Positions 11,201-22,240 of a DNA stretch of 64,000 nt are shown piece by piece (the stretch's first letter is position 1; the number at the start of each line of letters is the position of its first letter). The stretch covers positions 49,864,178-49,928,177 of the forward strand of contig NC_087062.1 of NCBI RefSeq assembly GCF_963678635.1, in the 5' to 3' direction. The position numbers and the translations under genes are program-made. The notes under the pieces were generated by a model. The model saw only the letters and a list, made by a program, of their open reading frames with translations. It did no database searches and was not told the origin of the DNA. This stretch comes from Symsagittifera roscoffensis. Taxonomy: Eukaryota > Xenacoelomorpha > Acoela > Convolutidae.

Positions 11201-14200
11201 AGCTCCACGGGCATATTTTTTTTTCTTCAAAGTCAGAGATTTTTTATTTCCTTGCGTTCATTACTTTCTCAACTGTAAGTTGACTAATTTTTTTGATTAA
11301 TAATGGAAACAGTTTTTGTAAACTTTCATACTAGTTGTACAATCTGCATCTCTTAGATGTTCACAAGCTATTTTTTGGACATTAAAAACTAGCTAACATG
11401 GCATAAATCGTTGATTGAAGCATAAGGGAACATGGTTAAGTGAACAATCGGAAGTTCTTGAACAAAATAGACTTTTCAGTTTTATTTCACCCCTTTAGGT
11501 TTGATTTTTTAAAAATTTGGTTCAATTCTTTTGTTGACAGGAAGGTAAACTCGAACAGTGAAAATTCAAAATATCTCGCCAAAAGCAGATCGAATTTCAG
11601 TTACGCAAGTGGAATTTATTATCAGACTTCCCAGCGAAGTTAAAAGTTTATCTTTTGATCCAGTTTCCTCTTGAGTTAGAATTAGCAAAAAAGCACCAAT
11701 AATAAATTGTTTTCGAATTTCAAAGAGCTCCACGGGCATATTTTTTTCCTTCAAAGTCAGAGATTTTTTGTTTCCTTGCGTTCATTACTTTCTCAACTGT
11801 AAGTTGACTATTTTTTTTGAATGATAATGGAAACAGTTTTTGTAAACTTTCATACTAGTTGTACAATCTGCATCTCTTAGATGTTCACAAGCTATTTTTT
11901 GGACATTAAAAACTATAAAACATCGCGAACATGTCATAAATCGTTGATTGAAGCATAAGGGAACATGGTTAAGTGAACCATTGGAAGTTCTTGAACAAAA
12001 TAGACTTTTCAGTTTTATTTCACCCCTTAAGGTTTGATTTTTTTTAAATTTGGTTCAATTCTTTTGTTGACAGGAAGGTAAACTCGAACAGTGAAAATTC
12101 AAAATATCTCGCCAAAAGCAGATCGAATTTCAGTAACGCAAGTGGAATTTATTATCAGACTTCCCAGCGAAGTTAAAAGTTTATCTTTTGATCCAGTTTC
12201 CTCTTGAGTTAGAATTAGCTAAAAAGCACCAAGAATAAATTGTTTTCGAATTTCAAAGAGCTCCACGGGCGTATTCTTTTTTCTTCAAAATTAGAAAAAA
12301 AATTTCCTTGCGTTCATTACTTTCCCAACTGTAAGTTGACTAATTTTTTTAAACAATAGTGGAAACAATTTTGGTAAACTTTCATACTAGTTGTTCAATC
12401 TGCATCTCTTAGGTGTTCACAAGCAATTTTTTAGGACATAAGAAAACTATATTACATCGCGAACATGTCATGAATCTTTTTTTGAAGCATAAGGGAAGAT
12501 GGTTGAGTGAACAATTGGAAATTCTTGAACAAAATATACTTTTTTTGTTAAATGTAGATCCTCAAGTTATATTTTTGAATTAATAAATAAAATCACTCTA
12601 ATAGAAGCTCATGCGTCCAGTTTTGCTGCACTAATTGTAGGAGCTAGTGTATCAGATCTAGCTATTTTCCAACTACTGTTTTACCTTTGTCTGTTGGCTA
12701 TGTTTAATCCTAGAAATTTCATCCACCTAACTGTATTACTGATTTTTCTTGATCATTTGTAACAGTAATGAACGAATTTTGTTCACTTTTAGTTTTAGTT
12801 CCCCCCTTTAGGTTTGATTTCTTTTTAGTTCAGTTTATTTCCTTTGTTGAAAGGAAGGTAAACTCGAACAGCGAAAATTCAAAATATCGCGCCTATATAA
12901 ACTATATAACATCGCGAACATGTCATAAATCGTTGATTGAAGCATAAGGGAACATGATTAAGTGAACAATTGGAAGTTCTTGAACAAAATATACTTTTCA
13001 GTTTTATTTCACCCCTTTAGGTTTGATTTTTTTTAAATTTGGTTCAATTCTTTTGTTGACAGGAAGGTAAACTCGAACAGTGAAAATTCAAAATATCTCG
13101 CCAAAAGCAGATCGAATTTCAGTAACGCAAGTGGAATTTATTATCAGACTTCCCAGCGAAGTTAAAAGTTTATCTTTTGATCCAGTTTCCTCTTGAGTTA
13201 GAATTAGCTAAAAAGCACCAAGAATAAATTGTTTTCGAATTTCAAAGAGCTCCACGGGCGTATTCTTTTTTCTTCAAAATTAGAAAAAAAATTTCCTTGC
13301 GTTCATTACTTTCCCAACTGTAAGTTGACTAATTTTTTTAAACAATAGTGGAAACAATTTTGGTAAACTTTCATACTAGTTGTTCAATCTGCATCTCTTA
13401 GGTGTTCACAAGCAATTTTTTAGGACATAAGAAAACTATATTACATCGCGAACATGTCATGAATCTTTTTTTGAAGCATAAGGGAACATGGTTGAGTGAA
13501 CAATTGGAAATTCTTGAACAAAATAGACTTTTTTTGTTAAATGTAGATCCTCAAGTTATATTTTTGAATTAATAAATAAAATCACTCTAATAGAAGCTCA
13601 TGCGTCCAGTTTTGCTGCACTAATTGTAGGAGCTAGTGTATCAGATCTAGCTATTTTCCAACTACTGTTTTACCTTTGTCTGTTGGCTATGTTTAATCCT
13701 AGAAATTTCATCCACCTAACTGTATTACTGATTTTTCTTGATCATTTGTAACAGTAATGAACGAATTTTGTTCACTTTTAGTTTTAGTTCCCCCCTTTAG
13801 GTTTGATTTCTTTTTAGTTCAGTTTATTTCCTTTGTTGAAAGGAAGGTAAACTCGAACAGCGAAAATTCAAAATATCGCGCCTATATAAACTATATAACA
13901 TCGCGAACATGTCATAAATCGTTGATTGAAGCATAAGGGAACATGATTAAGTGAACAATTGGAAGTTCTTGAACAAAATAGACTTTTCAGTTTTATTTCA
14001 CCCCTTTAGCGAAGTTAAAAGTTTATCTTTTGATCCAGTTTCCTCTTGAGTTAGAATTAGCTAAAAAGCACCAAGAATAAATTGTTTTCGAATTTCAAAG
14101 AGCTCCACGGGCGTATTCTTTTTTCTTCAAAATTAGAAAAAAAATTTCCTTGCGTTCATTACTTTCCCAACTGTAAGTTGACTAATTTTTTTAAACAATA

Positions 14201-16343
14201 GTGGAAACAATTTTGGTAAACTTTCATACTAGTTGTTCAATCTGCATCTCTTAGGTGTTCACAAGCAATTTTTTAGGACATAAGAAAACTATATTACATC
14301 GCGAACATGTCATGAATCTTTTTTTGAAGCATAAGGGAACATGGTTGAGTGAACAATTGGAAATTCTTGAACAAAATAGACTTTTTTTGTTAAATGTAGA
14401 TCCTCAAGTTATATTTTTGAATTAATAAATAAAATCACTCTAATAGAAGCTCATGCGTCCAGTTTTGCTGCACTAATTGTAGGAGCTAGTGTATCAGATC
14501 TAGCTATTTTCCAACTACTGTTTTACCTTTGTCTGTTGGCTATGTTTAATCCTAGAAATTTCATCCACCTAACTGTATTACTGATTTTTCTTGATAATTT
14601 GTAACAGTAATGAACGAATTTTGTTCACTTTTAGTTTTAGTTCCCCCCTTTAGATTTGATTTCTTTTTAGTTCAGTTTATTTCCTTTGTTGAAAGGAAGG
14701 TAAACTCGAACAGCGAAAATTCAAAATATCGCGCCTATATAAACTATATAACATCGCGAACATGTCATAAATCGTTGATTGAAGCATAAGGGAACATGGT
14801 TAAGTGAACAATTGGAAGTTCTTGAACAAAATAGACTTTTCAGTTTTATTTCACCCCTTTAGGTTTGATTTTTTTTAAATTTGGTTCAATTCTTTTGTTG
14901 ACAGGAAGGTAAACTCGAACAGTGAAAATTCAAAATATCTCGCCAAAAGCAGATCGAATTTCAGTAACGCAAGTGGAATTTATTATCAGACTTCCCAGCG
15001 AAGTTAAAAGTTTATCTTTTGATCCAGTTTCCTCTTGAGTTAGAATTAGCTAAAAAGCACCAAGAATAAATTGTTTTCGAATTTCAAAGAGCTCCACGGG
15101 CGTATTCTTTTTTCTTCAAAATTAGAAAAAAAATTTCCTTGCGTTCATTACTTTCCCAACTGTAAGTTGACTAATTTTTTTAAACAATAGTGGAAACAAT
15201 TTTGGTAAACTTTCATACTAGTTGTTCAATCTGCATCTCTTAGGTGTCCACAAGCAATTTTTTAGGACATAAGAAAACTATATTACATCGCGAACATGTC
15301 ATGAATCTTTTTTTGAAGCATAAGGGAACATGGTTGAGTGAACAATTGGAAATTCTTGAACAAAATAGACTTTTTTTGTTAAATGTAGATCCTCAAGTTA
15401 TATTTTTGAATTATTAAATAAAATCACTCTAATAGAAGCTCATGCGTCCAGTTTTGCTGCACTAATTGTAGGAGCTAGTGTATCAGATCTAGCTATTTTC
15501 CAACTACTGTTTTACCTTTGTCTGTTGGCTATGTTTAATCCTAGAAATTTCATCCACCTAACTGTATTACTGATTTTTCTTGATCATTTGTAACAGTAAT
15601 GAACGAATTTTGTTCACTTTTAGTTTTAGTTCCCCCCTTTAGGTTTGATTTCTTTTTAGTTCAGTTTATTTCCTTTGTTGAAAGGAAGGTAAACTCGAAC
15701 AGCGAAAATTCAAAATATCGCGCCTATATAAACTATATAACATCGCGAACATGTCATAAATCGTTGATTGAAGCATAAGGGAACATGGTTAAGTGAACAA
15801 TTGGAAGTTCTTGAACAAAATAGACTTTTCAGTTTTATTTCACCCCTTTAGGTTTGATTTTTTTAAATTTGGTTCAATTCTTTTGTTGACAGGAAGGTAA
15901 ACTCGAACAGTGAAAATTCAAAATATCTCGCCAAAAGCAGATCGAATTTCAGTAACGCAAGTGAAATTTATTATCAGACTTCCCAGCGAAGTTAAAAGTT
16001 TATCTTTTGATCCAGTTTCCTCTTGAGTTAGAATTAGCTAAAAAGCACCAAGAATAAATTGTTTTCGAATTTCAAAGAGCTCCACGGGCGTATTCTTTTT
16101 TCTTCAAAATTAGAAAAAAAATTTCCTTGCGTTCATTACTTTCCCAACTGTAAGTTGACTAATTTTTTTAAACAATAGTGGAAACAATTTTGGTAAACTT
16201 TCATACTAGTTGTTCAATCTGCATCTCTTAGGTGTTCACAAGCAATTTTTTAGGACATAAGAAAACTATATTACATCGCGAACATGTCATGAATCTTTTT
16301 TTGAAGCATAAGAGAACATGGTTGAGTGAACAATTATAGTTCT
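5220..16343 (+). repeat. Satellite array derived from the BAR-like gene's 3' flank
   Basis: All units are head to tail on one strand. The marker GGTAAACTCGAACAG recurs near 5630, 6081, 6612, 7147, 7927, 8386, 8899, 9424, 9959, 10491, 11025, 11545, 12077, 12857, 13066, 13845, 14699, 14906, 15686 and 15895. Spacings near 520-535 mark a short unit; spacings near 780 plus 208 mark a long composite unit. Other conserved blocks are GAACATGGTTGAGTGAACAA, CAAAGAGCTCCACGGGC and CTTTCATACTAGTTGT. Short ORFs recur on both strands only because the units recur. No gene is supported inside the array. Confidence 0.9.
12854..16343 (+). repeat. 988-bp higher-order repeat (three copies plus a partial fourth)
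   Basis: The last part of the gene-flank array is organised as composite units beginning at 12854, 13842, 14696 and 15683 (periods 988, 854, 987). The second lacks about 132 bp: near 14009 the CACCCCTTTAG block is joined straight to CGAAGTTAAAAG. Copies are almost identical, which indicates the most recent amplification lies next to the Helitron-like gene. Confidence 0.8.
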
Positions 16344-16344
16344 T
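16326..16344 (+). other. Junction of satellite array with Helitron-like gene
   Basis: The satellite text GAGTGAACAATT is followed by ATAGTTCTTCGG instead of the usual GGAAGTTCTTGAAC. Similarity can be stretched to the GTTCTT at about 16338-16343 and then stops. The satellite does not resume on the far side of the gene. I see no recognisable terminal motif here. Confidence 0.6.
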
Positions 16345-16409
16345 CGGTCCAATATATTCAGTTTGCGGTTGACTGCTTGATAAATTTGTCTTTGGGCGCA
16401 AAACACTCA

Positions 16410-19400
16410 ATGTCTTTTTTTAAGAGAGGCTTACAGACATTGCAAATGAGAAATGAAAAAATAGGGCTGTTTAGTGCTAAGACGATGTACGATTGTAATG
16501 ACGGTGAGATACACTTGCGAGAACTAGTAGCAGCTGTTTCTTCTGATCCTGTAGACTGCTTTTTGACATTATCATGTAATCAAATGAAGAATCCAGGAGT
16601 GGCGGGGATTATGCAGTCCACTGTTTCTTTTTATCGAAAAGAACCAGATGAGAAAAAGACCGCTGCTATGAACGCAATAATGAGCACAGTCCTCCGTGCA
16701 TGGACAAACAGTGTGTACCACTTGATAGATTTGTTGAAAAATACTAAGGAAAAAATTATTGGAAAAGTCAAAAAAATATGGGCTCGAGCAGAATTCCAAA
16801 CAACAGCAGGGAACCTTCCGCATTATCATATTTTGATATGGTGCGAGCCAGGAACGTTTTCTGTGGACTCTTCAATTCAATGTGCAAAGAAAACGATCTT
16901 TAACAAGCTTGAATCTATAATGGAGAGTAACCTGAATTTACTATCATCTTATTCCGATCTGACTAGCAAGTACGAGTTGTGTGTTGCCCTTCATACGCAG
17001 GATTGTGAAAAAAGTAAGTTCCGTTGCATGAAACGAAAAGATGCACAAGGAAACAAAATTTGCCGCACCCCTCCATTTCCAGAAAGCCACGCAAACTGGA
17101 AAATGTCCTTGATACGCTACTACCCCGAAGCAGCTTTGAAGATTCTTCATGAGCTTGGGTTGGCTGAATATGTAGACCGTGATGCCCAGTGGTTGCAACC
17201 AAGCTCCATTTTAAAAAGTGAAAAGCATATGTATGCAGCTACGAAAGGCGAACATTTTGTAGCGACAAATGCACACCTGTTTCTTCTTACACTCTCCAGC
17301 ACCAATCTGTTAGCTACCGACCCACAGATGAGTTGCTCTTATTTGACCTACTACTCAAGTAAGGTAGAAGAACATGCTGATGCTAACATCATGTCTGGTC
17401 GAGACGGAAAGAACTTTCGGCTACGTTCTGAAGGTGTCACCAATCGGCATTTGAGCAGTGTCAAACATTTTTTTGCAGTTGATAAAGCCCGGGAGAGAAA
17501 AGTTGAAAAAGTTGAATGCTCTTTGTTATCGATCACAGAGGGAACTCATTGGCTTCTAAGAAGACCAATCGTAATAACAAATATGCATTTTGTTCACATT
17601 CCGAATGTTGCAGCTGGTGAGCGTTTCGTTGCGTATCGAACTGCTTCATTCACCTCCCCCAAAATAAATGAAATGCGATCTCGTGATTCAGCGGTTGAAC
17701 AGTGGAGAAGAATAACCGAGTCTCAAGCCCTCATGCTTGAGGACATTTGCCGACAAAACGAACTCTATGACAAACTTGCTCAATTCAGTTTGCGGCCTCC
17801 AGAGTTGTTGTGTATAGACAGTGTGGAGGTCTACTATCGATGCTTTTTATTCAGTAAGCATAAATTTGAGATTGATGAAATGACAAAATGTTTCCAAATG
17901 AAACAATTTGCCCCTTGGATTGATTGCCTCAATAATTGGGTCCGAATAAACGAAGCTGCTGTTGCCATTATTGAATCGTATTTGAACAACCAACCGACAT
18001 CTCCCTGTAAAAAATACAATGTTAGCATCTTACATAGATGTACCCACAAGAAAACTAAAGCAACTTGGTGGCTTTCTACTGAAAACTCAAAAATTTTACC
18101 TGAGATTGTGTTCAAGTCAGTATCTCCAAGAAATGCTTTGAATTTTTTAATTGCATTTGTTCTTCGCTTTGGAAAGTTTGCAACAGAATTGGAACTTTTC
18201 TCCTCGTATCAACTTTTAGACAGCTTTAAGAAAAGTGGTCTCATTGAAAACCGAATAACGTACAATCGCGCCGATGTGTTGTCTCTGCTTTCCCTTTACA
18301 CTTGTAAAGAATTAATTTTTCTGCCTGGAGGCTCATTATCATTCTCGGCAAAGCTCCTTGCTGCTGACAGTGCTTTCTCTCAATTGCTTAACGTAGCCGA
18401 AAACGAAGTAAATTTTGACACTCCCGCGGTTCTGTTGTATCATATTACAGAAGCTATGGAACAATCGGCTAAAGATCATTTGAACTCATCGCAGCAGTCA
18501 CTTTTCTCTAATATTGCCAGTTTGAATGTTCACGATCTACCAACTTTGCTGCCAAATTTATCCGACCGTTTAACTGAATGGATACCTCAGGTCATATATC
18601 CCGAGTATCAGTCACCTGAATCGATGGTGGAACAGGATGTTATAATTGATAACATAATTCGAAGCGTTCGTACCCGTTGTTGTACTACTCGCCGAGGTGT
18701 TTTGAATCTAAAGAATGAGATCATATTAGGCCCTCCTGGTTCTGGAAAAAGCCATGTTTGCAGAATTATTCTCTCATACGCCTTGATGAACGGTCTCGTA
18801 TCGATGGTTACAAGTCTTGCTGCAAGACGTGCAAATCACTTAGGAGGCGAACACATTCATAGGTTGTTCGGGATCCCTGTTAAAAACTTAAGTGCCTCGA
18901 AAATGGCGGAAGAGGCTGTGTTGAAACTAACTCGAGATCCGAAGCGGTTGAATCTGGTATCAAGTTTGCAGTTCGTGATTTTGGAGGAGATAAGTGTAGT
19001 GAACGCAGAGCTACTTGCCGCTATGGACATAGTTTTGCAACGAGTGAAAGATAACTATGCACCTTTTGGGGGGACGTTCATTTTAGCGAACGGTGATTGT
19101 ATGCAGCTCCCAAACGTGTCCGGCCGTGATGTTTTTTCGTCAACCGCACTGCTTTATGGCTTCAACTTTAACTTTTTGACACACCTTGTGAGAATGATTG
19201 ATCCTCATGGACAACGTCTACTTCATCTAATGGAGCAGAGACCAATTCCCGATTGCGCTGTCGAGGAAATTGTTTCCTTATTTACTGATCATTGTCAGTT
19301 CGTCGAAACCTGGGAAGATGTTGAGCCTACCATAATGAGAGTTTTTGGTAAGAAGTCTGCTGAAAGAGAGGCTGTACAGATGCACTTTAACGCCGTTCGA

Positions 19401-20483
19401 AGATCTGGCAGTCCTTTTTATCACATAGATGCTTCAGATGAATTGCGGCTAGCTGGTTCCCACCAGTGGCGTGAAGCCTCAGACGATGTGTCAAAATTTT
19501 TGGATCGTACCGTCCGCTTGCCTGCAAGAATTCTTTTATATCAATCGGCAATACTACAATTCTGTTGCAACATGGAGAATGTTCAACAAGGATCATTGGC
19601 AGTTGTTGCTTATCAAAATTCAACTGCAGATTCGATAAGTGTTTTCGTAGCCACGAATCCTACCGATATAAATGTTGACTGCCTTCAAAGCGAAACATTT
19701 CGTCAGTGGCGCACTTTGAAAGTACGAAAAATTAAAGGATTCGTGCAACCATTCAAGGCAAACAGTGTTCGGAGAGTGCAAGTTCCTCTAGCTAACTATG
19801 TGGCATCAAACTGTCATAGAATTATGGGAGACGAATTTCCCCAGGTGGCAACAGCAGTTTCGGTGTCGGAGTCCAAATATAGTTTGTGGCTGCCTTCTCA
19901 ACTATTTGTAATAGGCAGTAGAATACCCGCTCTGAATTGCTTGACTTTTGTTGGCAAGAAAGAAGCAACTCTCGAGGCAATCAGAAGTGTTTTGAAAACC
20001 AGAAATCTTCACGAAGAGCGAGTTTACAAATTTTTCAAAGCGATACGCGATAGTAATTTGCAGCGCTCTCCCATTGAAATACCATCGACTCCTTTCTTAC
20101 GTAGCCACTTTAACGTACCCAAAACTGCTGAGGGCTTCATAATGGTGTTTGTGTCATTGAAAGATCCTCATTTGAAGACCATGCTGATCCGGGAAACTGA
20201 GATTGGTCTAACGGATTACCTTCGCAACTTGAACAGTTGTAAGGTTCAAGATTCTGACTTATATGCCATGCAGCCATGGACAGTTGCAGCTTATATGTGG
20301 AACTTTGAGTCAGGGCAACAACGCGTTGATTTTTTGGATAGAGTGCGCAATTTGAGACGTACAGATTGCAAAGAGGATGTTGTTCAGTTTTGTCAAAAAT
20401 TGAGAGTTCTTATGAAAACCCTGCAAACAAACATACATTTTTGCTTTCCGGGACTTCTGCGCAAAGACACCAAAAAATTATGA
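16410..20483 (+). CDS. Helitron-like Rep/PIF1-type helicase with a GIY-YIG-like C-terminus
   Basis: The frame is open from 16326 (just after a TGA at 16323-16325) to a TGA at 20481-20483. The first ATG is at 16410, giving 1,357 residues. Numbering below is from 16326. Residues about 75-170 resemble the Helitron Rep N-terminal region (CFLTLSCNQ) and contain an HUH motif, LPHYHILIW, with H166 and H168. A Tyr-rich motif YLTYYSSK lies at 339-346, where Helitron Reps have catalytic tyrosines. The PIF1/RecD-type helicase follows: Walker A GPPGSGKS 802-809, Walker B FVILEEIS 883-890 (Glu where Asp is usual), motif III NGDCMQLP 922-929, and a C-terminal HRIMG at 1164-1168 with SQLFVIGSR after it. From about 1270, GFIMVFVSL...EIG...LRNLNS...PWTVAAY resembles a GIY-YIG domain that has lost its key residues. 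Helitron Reps cut and join single-stranded DNA for rolling-circle transposition. No internal stops, so decay is slight; the 5' end may be truncated or spliced. Confidence 0.85.
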   Translation: MSFFKRGLQTLQMRNEKIGLFSAKTMYDCNDGEIHLRELVAAVSSDPVDCFLTLSCNQMKNPGVAGIMQSTVSFYRKEPDEKKTAAMNAIMSTVLRAWTNSVYHLIDLLKNTKEKIIGKVKKIWARAEFQTTAGNLPHYHILIWCEPGTFSVDSSIQCAKKTIFNKLESIMESNLNLLSSYSDLTSKYELCVALHTQDCEKSKFRCMKRKDAQGNKICRTPPFPESHANWKMSLIRYYPEAALKILHELGLAEYVDRDAQWLQPSSILKSEKHMYAATKGEHFVATNAHLFLLTLSSTNLLATDPQMSCSYLTYYSSKVEEHADANIMSGRDGKNFRLRSEGVTNRHLSSVKHFFAVDKARERKVEKVECSLLSITEGTHWLLRRPIVITNMHFVHIPNVAAGERFVAYRTASFTSPKINEMRSRDSAVEQWRRITESQALMLEDICRQNELYDKLAQFSLRPPELLCIDSVEVYYRCFLFSKHKFEIDEMTKCFQMKQFAPWIDCLNNWVRINEAAVAIIESYLNNQPTSPCKKYNVSILHRCTHKKTKATWWLSTENSKILPEIVFKSVSPRNALNFLIAFVLRFGKFATELELFSSYQLLDSFKKSGLIENRITYNRADVLSLLSLYTCKELIFLPGGSLSFSAKLLAADSAFSQLLNVAENEVNFDTPAVLLYHITEAMEQSAKDHLNSSQQSLFSNIASLNVHDLPTLLPNLSDRLTEWIPQVIYPEYQSPESMVEQDVIIDNIIRSVRTRCCTTRRGVLNLKNEIILGPPGSGKSHVCRIILSYALMNGLVSMVTSLAARRANHLGGEHIHRLFGIPVKNLSASKMAEEAVLKLTRDPKRLNLVSSLQFVILEEISVVNAELLAAMDIVLQRVKDNYAPFGGTFILANGDCMQLPNVSGRDVFSSTALLYGFNFNFLTHLVRMIDPHGQRLLHLMEQRPIPDCAVEEIVSLFTDHCQFVETWEDVEPTIMRVFGKKSAEREAVQMHFNAVRRSGSPFYHIDASDELRLAGSHQWREASDDVSKFLDRTVRLPARILLYQSAILQFCCNMENVQQGSLAVVAYQNSTADSISVFVATNPTDINVDCLQSETFRQWRTLKVRKIKGFVQPFKANSVRRVQVPLANYVASNCHRIMGDEFPQVATAVSVSESKYSLWLPSQLFVIGSRIPALNCLTFVGKKEATLEAIRSVLKTRNLHEERVYKFFKAIRDSNLQRSPIEIPSTPFLRSHFNVPKTAEGFIMVFVSLKDPHLKTMLIRETEIGLTDYLRNLNSCKVQDSDLYAMQPWTVAAYMWNFESGQQRVDFLDRVRNLRRTDCKEDVVQFCQKLRVLMKTLQTNIHFCFPGLLRKDTKKL

Positions 20484-20516
20484 AGAAACATTAGAAAACT
20501 TTTCAGAACTTTTGTA

Positions 20517-20545
20517 GTGCCATTTTCGGTCCCCGAAAATGGCAC
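20517..20545. terminator. Perfect 13-bp hairpin after the helicase stop
   Basis: GTGCCATTTTCGG (20517-20529) pairs perfectly with CCGAAAATGGCAC (20533-20545) around a 3-nt loop TCC. It begins 33 bases after the stop codon. Helitron-type elements usually carry a stem-loop close to their 3' end that acts as the transposition terminator, so this is a natural candidate. No CTRR tetranucleotide follows at the usual short distance, so it may be a variant element class or an RNA 3'-end signal. Confidence 0.55.
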
Positions 20546-21660
20546 GTTCTTTCAATTAGTTATCGTTAGTTTTATTGAGTATTTGATTTGCTTATACATT
20601 TTTTTGTGGTGTGCAAAAACTATTGCAACCTGTTCTGTGCGAAGCAAGAAGATTTCAATAGTTAGTGTTTCGGCTTTCCCTGTCAGCTTTTCTTATAGCT
20701 TATTATGTCGCTGATAATATGTTACCTGTCACTGAAAACATCATACATTATTGGTTGTTTTGTAAACATATGTGTTTCATTACCTAACGAAGTTCATGCA
20801 CAGAACTTTATTGTCGTAATGAAACGAGCTGTTAATGCCGTAGATACTGTCACTTCTTTCTTCTCTTTCTTTTGCGTTTCTTTATTATGATGTTGTGTTT
20901 GACTCATATTTTGTTAGTGTTACTTTAACCTATCAAATTAAATTTCAGCTACCTTTATGTTGTTTCTTTCTTTCCCCATATGCATTTAATGTGTCGCGTC
21001 TCGAGTGCTAATTTTGTAATCTGAAAGCCACTTTTAGATTAATTTTATAAGATAACTGTCCATGTCCGCTTTAAAAGTTCTTCGCTGAAGCTGTTCGGTG
21101 GTATTTACGGTAAAATTAGCGTTTGCCTTCCTCGTGAAGCATCAAAATTTACGTTATCGCCAAGTAACTAGTCATTTAGTTCATCATTTCTCCTCGTGAT
21201 TTGTTTCTATTTTGCCTGTTAAACTTATCTCATACTTGTAAAAGTTTCAACAACAGAAAACTACTGCTTCTTTGTACACGCGAAAAAACAATTTATCACA
21301 ATTTTTTTTCACTGACTACGTTTGTTTATGACTTGACGTTTGGTTAAGTTGATAGAAGTTGTTTTTACTCATTTAGCAGAACCTTTATCACTTTCGATGA
21401 AAATATCCAACCGATGCGTCTTCTTACATCTTTGATGTTTGCACAATCTTTTTTGGAAACGCTAATTTTCAAAAATATTGCAAACACACATGCAACAAGA
21501 TAAATAAAGGTAAAATTTGAACAACAAAATACAAAAGAAACAACACAGGCACATTCAAACTAGACAAAAATAATTGAGATGAAAACAAGTGTTCGAACGT
21601 AAGCGGTTGTGGCTTTGGTTTTTAACGGCCTACTGATTTGAAAAAAGAACAATTTTTTTT
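20546..21660. other. Non-coding stretch after the Helitron-like gene
   Basis: Two short open frames (20517-20714, 20705-20890) lack any family features and I do not accept them. No repeat of the upstream satellite occurs here. The right-hand end of the Helitron-like element could lie anywhere in this stretch. Confidence 0.5.
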
Positions 21661-21663
21661 TGG

Positions 21664-21735
21664 CTCAGGTCGAGGATTGATCCTCTAACCCCAGGATTGC
21701 CAGTGCACTCCACTACCACTGCACTAAACAGCTGT
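21664..21735 (-). pseudogene. tRNA-like remnant (A and B box only)
   Basis: Read on the minus strand, TAGTGCAGTGGTAG (about 21713-21726) fits a pol III A box and GAGGATCAATCCTC (about 21671-21684) fits a B box with a short stem. The anticodon and acceptor stems do not pair, so I read it as a degenerate tRNA or SINE head. Confidence 0.3.
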
Positions 21736-22049
21736 GGAGTTTACAGATTAGAATAAGCATTTCAATTACTCATAGCGATAGTTAAATCAGTACAATTAAC
21801 TGAGTAAATTTCATGTTTATCCCTCATTGATATTTCAATTTTTTCATCTAACGTATGCATTTAATCCAATGCATAATATTTCGGACGTTTTTACAATTAG
21901 CCGTTTTTTTCTGTCATTGTTTCGCTACCTTCCAACGCATTCTCAACATCATCGAAACCAAATACGATACTAGTCGATGATGTCTTTGGCGGGGCATCTG
22001 AAACTGGTCTCTGAAGCTAGTTGATCAAAAGTGAAAATAGTCCGACACT

Positions 22050-22240
22050 CTGAGATCATGTAAAGACATGGCGAGAAGGGCTGTGGGTTTGGGGTTCCCA
22101 ATCTGGCTTGCCAGACACGTCCCCCTGACCGACTAGCGGAGGAGGTTCATACGGATCTGACACAATCCGTCATATACACTGAGAGACAGAGGAATGACCC
22201 GTTGGCCACCGCCAAGGCAGTGACTCCAATAGATCTCTTT
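22050..22240. other. GC-rich unknown block with small hairpins
   Basis: A block clearly richer in G+C than its surroundings. It contains TCTGGCTTGCCAGA (a 6-bp inverted repeat near 22106) and CGGAT...ATCCG near 22154. No ORF. It resembles the body of a short interspersed element, but I recognise no family. Confidence 0.3.

Noticed and set aside
16326-16328. GTG at 16326 as the start of the Helitron-like protein
   Set aside because: GTG is not a normal start in animal nuclear genes; the first ATG is at 16410, and an upstream exon remains possible.
5220-16343. CRISPR-like array
   Set aside because: Units are about 530-988 bp, similar along their whole length, with no short repeat plus unique spacer pattern, and the DNA is eukaryotic in character.
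20517-20890. Two short ORFs after the helicase gene
   Set aside because: The first begins inside the hairpin; both are hydrophobic low-information frames with no family features.
21664-21735. A functional tRNA on the minus strand
   Set aside because: Only the A and B boxes match; the acceptor and anticodon stems do not pair.
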